From: Liolophura sinensis
Lineage: Eukaryota; Mollusca; Polyplacophora; Chitonida; Chitonidae
DNA length: 64,000 nucleotides
Reading direction: 5' to 3'
Assembly (NCBI RefSeq): GCF_032854445.1
Contig: NC_088300.1
Location: 54,660,984-54,724,983 of the forward strand
Below, piece by piece: positions 13,246 through 26,600 of the stretch; the first letter of the stretch is position 1, and each line of letters begins with the position of its first letter. The notes beneath the pieces were generated by a model. The model was not told the origin of the DNA and made no database searches. It saw nothing but the letters and a program-made list of their open reading frames with translations. The position numbers and the translations under genes are program-made.

Positions 13246-16200
13246 TTCAAACTTTTTTTGTTACTTTAAGATAGCAGATCAGTAAACATGCACAGTGTAC
13301 AGGTATTTCCAAGTTTTACTAGAAGCCTAAAACCGCACTGTCCAGTGTTCAGTGTGAGCTACAAGATTAAACTAACCACATGATGTAATCCACTGATTTA
13401 TCCCTGACAAGATGGGGGAAGGAAAAATAGGACCATTTGTTGATACTTAAGTCACACAATATCAAGAATACATAGCATCTGTAACTTGAATGTAGTCTGT
13501 CTTGTGTACAATTGCATCACCAACCTGGAGTCTTCCCCAGTCCACTGGGAATGGAATTACATATTTGCGTGCTTCATCTTTACAGGCTGCTTTTATTGTC
13601 TGTTATTCCTTTGTATCAGTAATGTTATTATGGCAAGCAGAAAGGTAATGTTTGGTGTGTATTCATGGCATTTACAGATAGTTAGCACTGAAATGTTGTA
13701 TTTTTAATGGATTTCCTATTTGTAAACTAAGATCCCTACATCATAGATTGCGCAGTATGCTTGGGGTTTCGCAACGTGAGTCGTTCAGACTATGCTAGCC
13801 AGTTATGAGTGGTTGAACCATAGTTATCAGTGGTTTGCCAGTCACGGTTGTCCTGTTTTTATGTACATATAACCAGTATGTATATGTAACAGGATTTCAT
13901 CAAACGACAATTTGCATTTACCATTGCCCTGAAAGTTTTAACTTAGTTGATTACCTAATAAATTACCATATTCCATGAATTGAGTTTCTCATTTGAAAGA
14001 CTTTTTCTGCTTCAGTGTTAAGTGTATTTATGAGATTAGGAAAGAAAGTTGGGATATATGCATGGATTATGGTCATTTTATAATGAAATCTTAAATCTTA
14101 AACACGCAAATTGTTGGTTCAATCTCGGCTTCAGAGAGAGAAATTTTTGAGAGTCCCCAGTATTCATTGTTCTTCAGGAGAGTATACTTTTTCAGGTGGT
14201 CATTAAAAATTCAAAAAGGACCCTTGCAGTTATAAACATATTCAGTGGAAAAATGTAAATACCCTAAATGCTCAATACTGGTAAATTCGACGAGTATGAA
14301 CGGTAAAACTTTAGACCCGATTTTAAAACATAATTCATAACATTTTGAAGACTAAAAGGTATTCTTCAGGTAGGGGAGCAAATGAATTTCACAAAAATTC
14401 TAAAATAACTTGTTCAGTTTAGAGAACATTCATCTAGTATGCCAATACATGCACTATGTCTGTGGTTGAATTTGTTGAGGATTTAGGGTACATGTATTTC
14501 ATCTGTTTTGTCCCTTTTCAAATTCTGGGCTGTCAACAGGACAATTCATTGAAAGATTCAAGGTGAAAACACCAATAAGAAACCTAAAGGTATCTATATA
14601 GGGTATATGTGCCACGCATTGAAGGACAAACAAGCTTCAAATTCAGCTCCTGTTGAGAGAGAACACTGAAGGTTTGAAAAGGACCTGCAGAGTGGAGTGT
14701 TCCTGTCTGCAAACTGGAGAGGTATTATACGAGTGAAATGTTTATACGAGTCACCCTCGATGTTTTGCCCAAAAAATTCTTTGTGGCCTTCAACATTTAT
14801 CAAAAGGCAATGTTATGCGTTGTCACATGATGAGTTGTGAAGTCTGGCATTGCTGTTAGCCAACGAGCTCTATACCATAGCATTGAGACCTATCTTGGAG
14901 CAACATAACTACAATGTTTACAGTAACATTAATCCCCAAATGTACAAGAATCACTGAAAATGTAGAAATTCTTTAAATCACTGAATGAGAATTTCTACAG
15001 AACACTGATTACTAATCTCATCGGTATTTTTATAGGCTACTAATCAGTATACATGAAAAAAAATTTACATTTGTGGGAGTAGGATGTAGCTCTGTGAGTA
15101 AGATGAATGACTTGCATACCAGGTTCAGGATCAATCTTGCCGTTGGACAGTGAATCTGTAGATTCCAACTCTCTGGAGGCACTCATTTGAATGTTTGTAG
15201 AGTATTATGTTCACTGAAGGCTCGTCTTCCACCAGTGGGGTTGTAAGTCTCTGTCATGTACATGGGAAAGTGTGTAACTTGCCAGAGTGGTTTACCCTTT
15301 GCATTTCATAAAATTCACAGCCATTTTGGGAGTGAGCCTTCGCCGAGAGATCAAGGTGTAGAGCCGTTTATTCAGTCTTCCTTTCCGAAAAGACAAGTTG
15401 TCTGCCACCCATGTGGGTGCAGTTCTCTACATCACAATGGGGATTTATTTATTTTATTTATTTGATTGGTGTTTTACGCTGTACTCAAGAATATTTCACT
15501 TATACGACGGCGGCCAGCATTATGGTGGGTGGAAACTGGGCAGAGCCCGGGGGAAACCCACGACCATCCATAGGTTACTGGCAGACCTTCCCGCTTACGG
15601 CCGGAGAGGAAGCCAGCATGAGCTCGACTTGAACTCACAGTGACCGGATTGGTGAGAGACTCCTGGGTCATAACGCTGTGCTAGCACGCTAACCCATCAC
15701 AATGGGGAACTTTGTCAGCAACTTGCCAGATGTTAGTCGTTTACCAACAACACTCTGGTTTCCTACCCTCGTAAAGCAGACCACGATCATATTAATAAAA
15801 ACTGCTCAAAACATGACGAGTGACATAACCAGCGCCTACGGTAAACCGCTCCTGTTTGCAGTTGACATGAGACTATCTGTCTATCTGCTAACAGGCAAAT
15901 CTTGCTCTTAAGTATGATTTTGCCATACGTCCATTTCATGCTTGTTCATGCTAGTCACTGGCATAACTGGTAACAATATGAGAGACAGATATTATAGGTT
16001 GTGCATTCTTATTACAAGAAACTTAGCACATAAAGTAAACATAAAAAAAGGCGTGTATGTGAAATAAAGTATATTCTAGATTATGCTTGTCTGACAGGTG
16101 TCTCGGTTAAGTACTCCTGAATTAAACTAAAGATACATGCAATTTATTAATACTTCACTCAGTGAATCACAATGTTAACTTTGAGATCTAAGGTTTTCAG

Positions 16201-16855
16201 AACTTTCATATTTGTTTTCTGTTAGGCTCATACAAAGAATTCACACCACTTAGGACTCGGTAAGAGCAATCTATGTGCGAAATTATTCAAAAGGTTTTGT
16301 GTATACCTTTACAACAGGCTACTAGTACTCCTTGAACCTGAAACATTAAGAAGACCTTATATCAGATAATCCAAAATATATATGTTCAGTTCTGTAAATG
16401 AAACTTTCAAAACATAGTGTATAATTCACAAACTTACAACAGACATGTTTTGTCTACATTAGCTTTACTATACATGGACATGAAGAATCCACCAAGGTAC
16501 TTGATAGCTCCAAAATGTATAAGCAATGAAAACTTCTATGTAAAGTGGGATTTTAATAGATCTTAAGCTCAGATGTATCAAAATGGAATGTTCTGAAAGT
16601 GATTTATGTTGATCAGAGAAATAAACGTTCACCTCTATTTCTCCACGCATATGAGAAATAACATTGCAATAAGTACTACATGTACAGTGAGTTTCTCCTA
16701 ACAAGATGTATAGGGCTACTGTTGTGTAGATTACATGTACAATGGGGAATGTCTGGTGTAAAATAATCAAACATCAGTCTGCTTAGCACTTCTGGGTAAT
16801 ACATGTATGTATAAATAAATATTTGTCAATAAATGTAGTGTAAACATCAGGGTGT
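13246..16855. other. Spacer between convergent SKP1 and harmonin
   Basis: I see no supported exon, only one nearly full-length minus SINE (15443-15693). The remaining AT-rich DNA has only short chance open frames. Confidence 0.5.
15443..15693 (-). mobile_element. tRNA-derived SINE, nearly full length
   Basis: On the minus strand it reads from a degenerate tRNA-like head ('gttagcgtgctagcacagcg') through the conserved body to an (AAAT)n tail. The body landmarks are 'gaagccagcatgagctcgac', 'ccgggctctgcccag' and 'tacggcgtaaaac'-like. Confidence 0.85.
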
Positions 16856-16861
16856 TTTATT
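16856..16861 (-). terminator. Candidate harmonin polyadenylation signal
   Basis: AATAAA on the minus strand, about 670 nt beyond the long-form stop. It is the first clear hexamer I could find. Placement is uncertain. Confidence 0.35.
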
Positions 16862-17527
16862 CAAACTAGTTAAATCTAAAATATGATCCTACGTGATTCT
16901 TGTATTCAACTTGGGAAAATTTGAGACAGATTAAAATATACCCTGGAGGAGGATACACAAAATGCTGATGTACATCTTAACTGCCACAAAATCAGTAGTG
17001 TCATGATAACCATGTGGACTGAACAGTGATTTGAATTTTGACTCTCATGCAGCCAATCTTTTTCTTTGGTTTTATCTTCACACATGTTATGATGTATATT
17101 TTGACATTCTATACAGTTCACTGTCTACACAGATGTATTATAAAGAACTAAGTTGGGCACCGAAAAGAAAAAATTTCATACAGATACCAAAGTCGTTTCA
17201 AACTAATTATTTCTGTTAAAGTATGTAGAAAATAGGGCATACATGTATTTGTCAGCAGCTGTCAGAGGTCCAACAGATTGTTCATATGACAATGGCTTAT
17301 TATGCCAGGTTGTCATGTTTCCTCTGGTATCTGAGTTGCCCTCGTGTGCTCCACACATGCATCATAAAAGTCAGATTTCTGGTATATCTAGTACTAAATA
17401 ATATCCAATTTTGTTATTGCACAGGTATTATCAAATTATCCACAGCTTCTGGTTAACATAGGTAGATGGGATTTTGATTAGCAGCATTAGGTGGGAGTTT
17501 CTTGAGACATTTGGCAGATGGATAGCT

Positions 17528-17637
17528 TCATATAAGAGTGATAGGAATGGTTTCTTCCAGAGGTTCTCTCATGGACACCTTGCGTCTTGCGGTGGACCCT
17601 TGTCCTGACATGATATCATCCAAATTAGAAATAGGTA
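17528..17637 (-). CDS. USH1C: Harmonin last exon, readable in two frames
   Basis: The acceptor is attttcttttcag. Joined directly to exon 22, it completes V and reads TYF then TAA at 17625, giving NYEDEVTYF, which aligns with vertebrate EYDDELTFF. Joined through the 11-nt microexon it is read in another frame: VPISNLDDIMSG, then STARRKVSMREPLEE, then TIPITLI and TGA at 17528. The second frame is open for 36 codons, contains a basic-Ser motif and ends in a class I PDZ-ligand-like sequence. Confidence 0.8.
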
Positions 17638-20600
17638 CTGAAAAGAAAATCAAATCATATTAGCCACCCATTGCATATCTTCTGAATGTCTTCTTCGTTT
17701 TATACATGACATTATTCAATTATAAAATAAACATAATGCAACCATGACAACATCTACACGTTTACATGAAAAAAAAGTGAGACTTGTGAATTGATAATAT
17801 GTACAGGTGCATGAAAGAGACACTAATGCTTGCAATCTCTAAAGGTTTTTTGGTCAATGAACTGAAATACTGTACATGTATAAATTTAAATAACTGCTTG
17901 TCAAATGGTCTTGTTATACATAAAGCCACTACCTGTGATATTCTATCAAATTAAGATGGAAGTTTGACTATGACAAATAAAAGGACGGATGAGATTTCAT
18001 GGATACAGCTAATATTCATACTAATACATGTTCTATCAGTATATGTAATAAAATGTTGCAGATTTCAAAATACAAAGTAAAATGTAAAGTTATGCTTTCC
18101 GCCATGATAATTTAGTCCAATTCATCTGGCATATAAATCTGAATAAACAACAATAAACTAGAACTGTCTTCTATCTGGCTTGAACTGAGTGTGCAAACAA
18201 CATCGATAGTTCACAAACATACTAAAAATATTCTTAACCCTTATAGTGAAAAACATGCGACTTGGTAAAACTTATAACCCCACAAGGAAATAATGAAACA
18301 TGCTCATTTCACAACTGGGTGTCAAAAAGGTGTAAAAAAAAAAAGTAAAACCTAATCTGGTCAAGCTGTTCCTATTGTACAGAGTAGGGCGGACAATTCC
18401 CATTTACTTATCTTCAGTATTAAAGTGTCGGCATGGATACTGTGCACTGAAAATATCTCACCTGACTGTTACATAGACCAGGCCTATCAAGTATAAATAT
18501 ACTCCAGAGATTAGATAATAAATTTTATTTATTTAATTGGTGTTTGATGCTGTACTCAAGAACATTTCACTTATGCGATGGCGACCAGCATTATGGTGGG
18601 AGGGAACCAAGCAGAGCTCGGGGGGGAAACCCACAACCATCCGCATGTTGTTGGCACACCTTCCTACGTACAGCCGGAGAGTAGATAATAAATAAATCAG
18701 ATTTTAATCATGAAAATTAATCCTCTAGACAGGTACACCACAGCCAAAGAAATAGAAGTTTTTTGGGTTTAAGAAAGCTAAACTAAACAGACAACATTTG
18801 TACGACTACATGTATAAAAGGAGTCATCCCTTCAGCCGGAGTTCTTACCCAAGTTGTGACTGAAAATGTACAACAGCAAGTTAAGTCATTCCTGGCCACA
18901 TAATCATAACAATAATAGATAAAACAAACACCCTAATTGAGTCTATAATTCAGAAGCCCCACCTGCCTACACTGCTTTCAACATGTTGCGTAAATGCTCT
19001 AAGAAATTGATTACTGCAAAAACTTCTTTCAAAATTGACGTAGGTATGAGTACTATCTTAATATAATTAGCCTCACTTCTTTTGTTTTGTGCTCCCTGAA
19101 ATCCTGTGGTGTAACAAAGTGTTTTTGCACATGTAAGTATAATATGAGACATTTAACTTAGAGGTAGTCTGAACAATGGCCATGACATACATGGACACAT
19201 TCGTGTGGTTTTGAATGTTTCATTATGTACGTCACTCAGGGATATCTGGGCTTAGTACAATGTCGGATACATGTACTAAGTGAAAACTGAAACAATGAGA
19301 TTTAAAAATGAAGAAAAAGAAAATGTTTTATTTACTTTTTTCAGAAAATTTGCTACCAGTATTATTTAATAAAAGATGAATACTATCACAACTTACACTT
19401 CATCTTCATAGTTCTTCGGCGGAGCTTTAGCAACCACAATCTTGATATAAGACTGCAACATGAAAAAATAAGTAAATACCGTGCAATGCACTTAAAACCC
19501 CTCACGCTTCAGAACAGGTACAAATGCAGCTCAACAGTGGTTGTAATAAGCCACATTCAGGTGGCACAGCACAACACTCGCCACAACAGTGCAGCCGTGG
19601 TAAATTAGCACCGCATTGCAGACAGTGGCCTTTGAAGTTTGAGGTTGCAACTGTTTTTCACAGCCAATCAAACGGTAACATTTCAAACTACAACAATTTA
19701 CTTAACACTTTCAGTTTCTCCATTGTCTTTACTGCGAGTGAGGACATGATTTCCAATGAAGAATTTCAATGAAACAGATATTTAACGTAGTAAGAATGCT
19801 GCCACTGAGTCAAAGCATAGGTTGTCGAGTGAAAATTAGCACCCAGCTCCCGTGCACTGGGGAGATTTCATGACATTTCTGTTAAAAAAAAATGTCATCT
19901 GAAATGCGAAAGTGTAAACTAAAAATGTGTAGACCTTCCTCGAGTGGCACTCAGAAAGTTGTGAAACATCAAGCAGGAGAATACTTTTTTAGGATAACTT
20001 TCAGACTGTCGATGCAGCGTATTATATAAAACTCAACTTAAATAACCCCTATGACCATGAAGAAAAAGGTCAAGGTCACTGAAAATCAGTAGGGTTCTTC
20101 CTCAAGGTGTAAGTGTTGAGTAAGTTTGGTGAACTTGGGCTAAACGGTTCTAGAGATAGCATGTTTACAACCCTAAGATAAAATTTAACTTAAATGACCT
20201 CCATGACCTTGAAGAAAAAGATCAAGGTCACTGAAGAACAAAAGGGTTATTCCTCAAGACAAAGTGTATGTGTGGTGTAAGTTTGGTGAAATTGGGCTAA
20301 ACTTTCTAGAAACAGAGCGTTTACATTTATTTATTTATTTTTTGGACTGGTGTTTTATGCCAAACTCAAGAGTACTTCACTTATACGACGACGGCCAGCA
20401 TTACGGTGGGAGGAAACTGTGCCAGAGCGTTTACAAGCCTTTTACAACATTTCACTTAAATGAGCCAAATAATCTTGGAGAAAAAGGCCAAGGTCGATAA
20501 AATCTATAGGGTCCTTCCTCATGCCAAGGTGTAAATGTGGTGTAAGTTTGGTGAACTTGGGCTGAACTGTTTTAGAGATAGAGCGTCAACAAGGATATGG

Positions 20601-23600
20601 ACAGACGGACAGCTGCTGCCCGCCATGACAATGCCCCTTGACCAATACTGGCTAAGGGTGAAAATTAAAAAATATAATTGAAAATGTGGGTATGATTTAT
20701 TCGTACCTTTGGAAACACAACCGACTCACACAGTGTCAATACGGTAGTGCTAATGGCCTAACGTGTCAAGGGCTTTATCTTGGAACATACTCTCCTTATG
20801 CAGAGTACCGTAGCCGTAAGTTTACTCATCCTCTGCTGAAAAGCTTGCGCATCTCGCATACAGTGACGTAAACATAGCTATTTAACATAATCCTGGCCAA
20901 CCAATGGAAATGACTCTACTATCTCCTGGCGGGAAGTCGTAACAGTAAATGACAGTTGACAAGTTGTTGTTGTTGGTATAAGGTTACCGTTGTCAGCGCC
21001 AGGAAGCACACAAAAACATCTTTATCCTGTATAATTGCTTGCAGAGACTGTCTCTGATATGTGTGCAGCTCCTTTATCCCAAATTTCTGATAAACACGGG
21101 CCTCGGCTTTTCCGCTAATTTCCTAGAATTCGTGTTCTTCAGTCGACATCTTACTTTTGCCAGTTCTTGCTTAATGATGAATATTAAAGAACACACACCT
21201 TCACTTCAACCAATGAAAATTTGTAGTCTTTGGTGAAGGCTTTTTTCTCGTACGGAGCATTCATTGGCTAACATGTGCTATATAGATATTTCTATTTAAT
21301 TATTTCAGCAAAATCTATATTAAGGTGCACTGTAAAAGTGACATTGTTGAGGAATGAGGGTACAAAGCTAGTAAGAATACTGACCCCAGTCCTGCTGGTC
21401 ACTCGGTCCAGTATACTCTGAGCCTCTGTCAGGGTAACGTCTGTCAGTCTGATTCCATCCACCATCATCAACTGGTCCCCCTTATGGACACCTCCTGTAA
21501 ACAGACCACACAAATCGCTAACATCTCCCGTAAACACACCAAGGATAGCTAACACCATCTGTAAACACACCACAAAATAGCTAACATCTCCTGGAAACAC
21601 ACCACAAGAAAACCTCCTGTAAGCACACCACGTGATAGAAAAACCCTCCTGAAAACACACCACAAGATAGCTAACACCTCCTCGAAACACACGACAAGAA
21701 AGCGAACATCTCCAGTGAGCATACCACAAGATAGCTAACACCTCCTGTAAACACAATACAAGATAGCTAACACCTCCTGTAAACACATCAAAAGATAGCT
21801 AACACCTCCTGTAAATACTCCATCAGTTAGCCAACACTTCCTAAATACAAAAATACAGGTAACACCTTCTGAAATCACACGACAAAAAAAGCAAACATCT
21901 CCTGTGAGCTCTCCACACGATATCGAACATCTCCTGTAAACAAAGCAAAAGAGCGCTGACACTACCTGTAAACACACCACAAGATAGCTAATACTTCCTG
22001 TTAATATACCACAAGGTAGCTAACACTTCCTGTAAACAAACCACAAGATAGCTAACACCTCCGGCAAACACACCACAAGATAGATACACCTCCTGTAAAC
22101 ACACTACAAGAAAGTGAACATCACCTGTGAGCACACCACAAGATAGCTAACACTTCCTGTAAAGACACCACAAGATAGCTAACACCTCCTGTAAATACTC
22201 CACAAAATAGCTACCACTTCCTGTAAATACACAAGGCAGCTAACACCTCCTGTAAACACACCACAAGATAGCTAACACCTCCTGTAAACAAACCACAAGA
22301 TCCTGTAAATATTCCACAAGATAGCTAATACTTCCTGTAAATACACAAGACAGCTAACACCTTCTGGAAACACACAACAAGATAGCTAGCATCTCATGTA
22401 ACAAACCACAAGATAGCTAACACCTCCTGTAAACAAACCACAAGATAGCTAACACCTCCTGTAAACAAACCACAATATAGCTAACACCTCCCGTAAATAC
22501 TCCTCAAGATAGCTAATACTTCCTGTAAATACACAAGACAGCTAACCCCTCCTGTAAACAAATCAAAAGATAGCTAACACCTCCTGGAAATAAACCAAAG
22601 AAAGCAAACATCTCCTGTGAGCACACCACACGATATCGTACAACTCCTGTAAGCACACCACACAATAGATAACACCTCCTGTAAACACACTATAAGATAG
22701 CTAACACTTCCTGTAAACACACCACAAGATAGCTAACACTTTCTACAAACACATTAACATGGTTAATGCATTTTTTATTTAATAAATTGTCATACAGACA
22801 ACCACAAAGATGGTCAATCCCCTGACATTATGCTTCAAACTAAATTTAATTAAATTTGGCTCATAGTTCTGGAGATTTCACATGGGCAAAGTTCTGGTGA
22901 ATTCTGGTGAAATCAGCCCATAAATACATCATTAACTATTTTTGCCCAGTCATACCTTGCTTAAAGACAGAACCACCTGGATACACCTCTGAAATAATAA
23001 TCCTGCCTCCCAAAGGTGTCCCCATCCCTCCCTCTATGTCAATATCCAGGGAGCCTTCCTGTGGAAATACACACATATCTGTGTTCACAAAATGTACAAA
23101 AAATGCACAAAAAAGGCATTATTTACATTTGGTTGACATAACAAAATTAGACTAATACTGAAAGTAAATTATACGTGGTAGCAAGGTTATGAAAGAGCCC
23201 GCCTGTAGGAGCCAAATGAATGCAAAACCTCACTTCAGTGTATAAAATATGAAACATTTATCTTACAGGAGAAGAAAACAAAAAATGATGCCAACATCAC
23301 ATGAAAGAGAGTCACAACTTATTTGCAAATATGGTCTTTAATAAATTTGTTTTAATATAAATTTGTTTTAATGCAAATTTGTTGTTTATATATAAACACA
23401 TACATTTAATCTGGGTTATGATAATATTTATGAATATCTTAAAAACATAAATATGACCAAGTTCCAGATTGAACACATTTGTTAGCTGAAATGATCAAAT
23501 TCTAGTGCAAATTAATTTATTAAACATGTGTTACATCCTCATTTATAACATTACTGCACAAAGATTATACATGTATATACCAAAAGGTCTCCCAAATACC

Positions 23601-26600
23601 CACCATATAAAAATTATTTTCAGGTTTCTTTTTCTCTTTAAAGAAAAAATCGAAACAAAATTATTGAAGATCACATTTATGACTAAATTTTCTCACTCTT
23701 TCATCTAAATTAGTGTAATTTTTATGTTTTCTTCACATTAAACATGGATTCTAAGACAAAAAAGAGAGATTCGAAGGTCATGAATTTTATAATTTTAGGT
23801 AATTAACACATGCAGGGCATGGGCCATCCCATTCATATCACTGTGCTTCAGATGTATGCAAAACCTGAAATAAATGTTTATTTATTTGTTTATTTGATTG
23901 GTGTTTTACGCCGTACTCTTATATTTCACTTATACGATGACGGCCAGCATAATGGTGGGAGGAAGCCAGGCAGAGCCCGGGGGAAACCCACGACCATCTG
24001 CAGGTTGCTGAAGACCTTCCCACGTACGGCCGGAGAGGAAGCCAGCAGGAGCTGGACAAACTCACAGTGACTGCATTGGTGAGAGGCTAGCGCACTAACC
24101 AACTAAGCCACGGAGGCCCCTCTAAAATAAATACATGCAGTATTTTTTGAAACACCACATATAACATTTACCTTTACAGTGATTCTAATACACGAGACTT
24201 AAGCTGTGAATTCTGTAATCTGAGATAATTAATATACAAATAGCACATCAATGATGGAGCATCTCAATTGTGTCACTATGCTTTACACGAAATGCAAAAC
24301 CTTAATACATTTTGCAGTACATCTGACACACTACCCCTAACATTTACCTTAACACTGTCACTATGCTTTACACGAAATGCAAAACCTTAATACATTTTGC
24401 AGTACATCTGACACACTACCTCTAACATTTACCTTAACATTGATTTTAATACACAATGCACTAAGTCATAAAACTTATAATTTACACAAATTAATATGCA
24501 CACAGCACATCAACAGTGGAATAACCCGCTCATACTATTGTGCTCTACAAAACCTAAGCTGAATATATTCATTAGTTTTTAAGATGCCACCCCTAACATT
24601 CACCTCAACATTGCTGTCCTCACTGTTGGATGTTCATGCCACTGCTTGGGTATGACACATGCTAAAAGATCATATTAAATAAGTGCTAATGGAAGGTGAC
24701 ATCTGTCTCACTGTTTTATGTCCTGTGATTGTATACATACCCGCTTGATTTTTACCAAATTTATTTGCCTTCCATCAATTTCCATTGGGTTGAACTGTGG
24801 ACAACAACAGACATATTGCTTTAACATTAATGGTTAATTAAATGAAACCTAACAATTTATCTATTTATTTATTTATTTGATTGGTGTTTTATGCCATACT
24901 CAAGAATATTTCACTTATACGACGACGGCCAGCATTATGGTGGATGGAAACCAGGAAGAGCCCGGGGGAAACCCACTACTGCAGGTTGCTGGCAGACCTT
25001 CCCACATACGGCCGGAGAGGAAGCCAGCATGAACTGGACTTGAGTACGGTGTAAAACGCCAATCAAATAAATAAATCAAATAAATATTGCAGCGTTTAAA
25101 CTGTAAGTCTTCATCAACTGGTTAAAACTCACTGCCTAATCTGTATTTTATCCCAAAAAAAAAGAAGAGACAAAAGTATGTTGACCACTTACAAATTTCT
25201 TGGGATCAAAGTTAAGATCACCCGAGCTGTCATCCTGTGGGCTAGCCTCCTCAATAAACAAAGGCCTGTACAAAAAATTAACATGTCATTGACAAACTGC
25301 TTTACAGCTTAACAGAGCTTCATGCCACAAAATCACACCAGAAATTACTGCAATAATTGTATACCATAGACGGTTCTCAAAATGAGGGATTAATATATCT
25401 CACTGCTAAAATGGGCTAAATCCATACAGAAAGTATTACTACAAAATTTTGTGTTAGTGTATGCATGGTTATACAATGTATGTTACACCACCCGGCTGGA
25501 TGTGTGTACACGCATCTAGATGTGACTATTACACCAAGATGAGCCATATTTATCACAAGCCAAAACGTTCTTACTGTTCATTTTAGATTAAAATGTTGTT
25601 TGAAATACAATAAAAGGTGTTGGAGGGTTTCTCTTGATAGAGCATGGGGCTTAAACAATGTACCTGTGGTCAAAAGCTGGTCCTGACAATGACTTCTCCC
25701 AGTGGTTACTGCTCGAGGACTTCAGATTGGATGGAGTGGTCACTCTGATGTCAGGTACCCAAGGCTACAGCACCACACAGTTAGAAGACATAGGTTATCA
25801 AAGGTATACATAAATGATTATTTATCCATGGCATCTATGATGAATAAAAACTATTGGGAGATATTCCGTTACACTCTCCTTATGCAGAGGAGTGTAGCCG
25901 TAAACCAAAGTCTACTACGTAAAACAGGTAGGTTTTGACAGTCTGGTTTGGTGAGACTATTCCGGTGATAAAAGCTGTAAAACAGGTCATAATGAAATTG
26001 TTCAACTGTTGATCAGCCTTAGATGATCACGGCATAAAGCATATAACAAACGTCCATGTTTAGTGAAATTCTAGAGTTAAACAACTGCATTAGACATGGG
26101 TAAAATAACTTATAAGGATGTGTGCATTGAGCCAAAATTATATGTGAGAAGGTCTTCCAGCAACCTTTGGATGGTCGTGGATTTCCTCTGGGCTCTGACA
26201 GGTTTCCTCCCACCATAATGCGGGCTGCCAACGCATACGTGGAATATTCTTGAGTACGGCATAAAACACCATAAATAAACTGAACCAAACGTTACCTTTT
26301 CATACCTTTTCATTTACATATATGACAAGTTGAGGAGTCAGATACACTGTTTACAGTGTATAAATCAATAAAGTATGCAATACAATGTTATTTTCCACTT
26401 TTCTTCCCTTTTGATTCCCTCACATGTCTTCATATTAGACTGATACAAAACAAGTCCTAAGCATGACAACTGTATGCCACATGATTGTCCATCTGGCATG
26501 TTTGGAATCTAAGCTTTAATGTAAGCTACATGTACATACTAAGTATGTCTACATACATGTGTGCATTGCCATTACCGTGAGAGATACCCTATTCAAACTA

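Noticed and set aside
15256-15911. Overlapping open frames near 15.3-15.9 kb
   Set aside because: They are produced by the SINE at 15443-15693; the same peptides recur at every SINE copy.
21292-21980. Minus-strand frames rich in GGVSYLVVCLQE-type repeats
   Set aside because: They are readings of the 32-bp minisatellite upstream of harmonin exon 21; only the exon itself (21385-21494) is coding.
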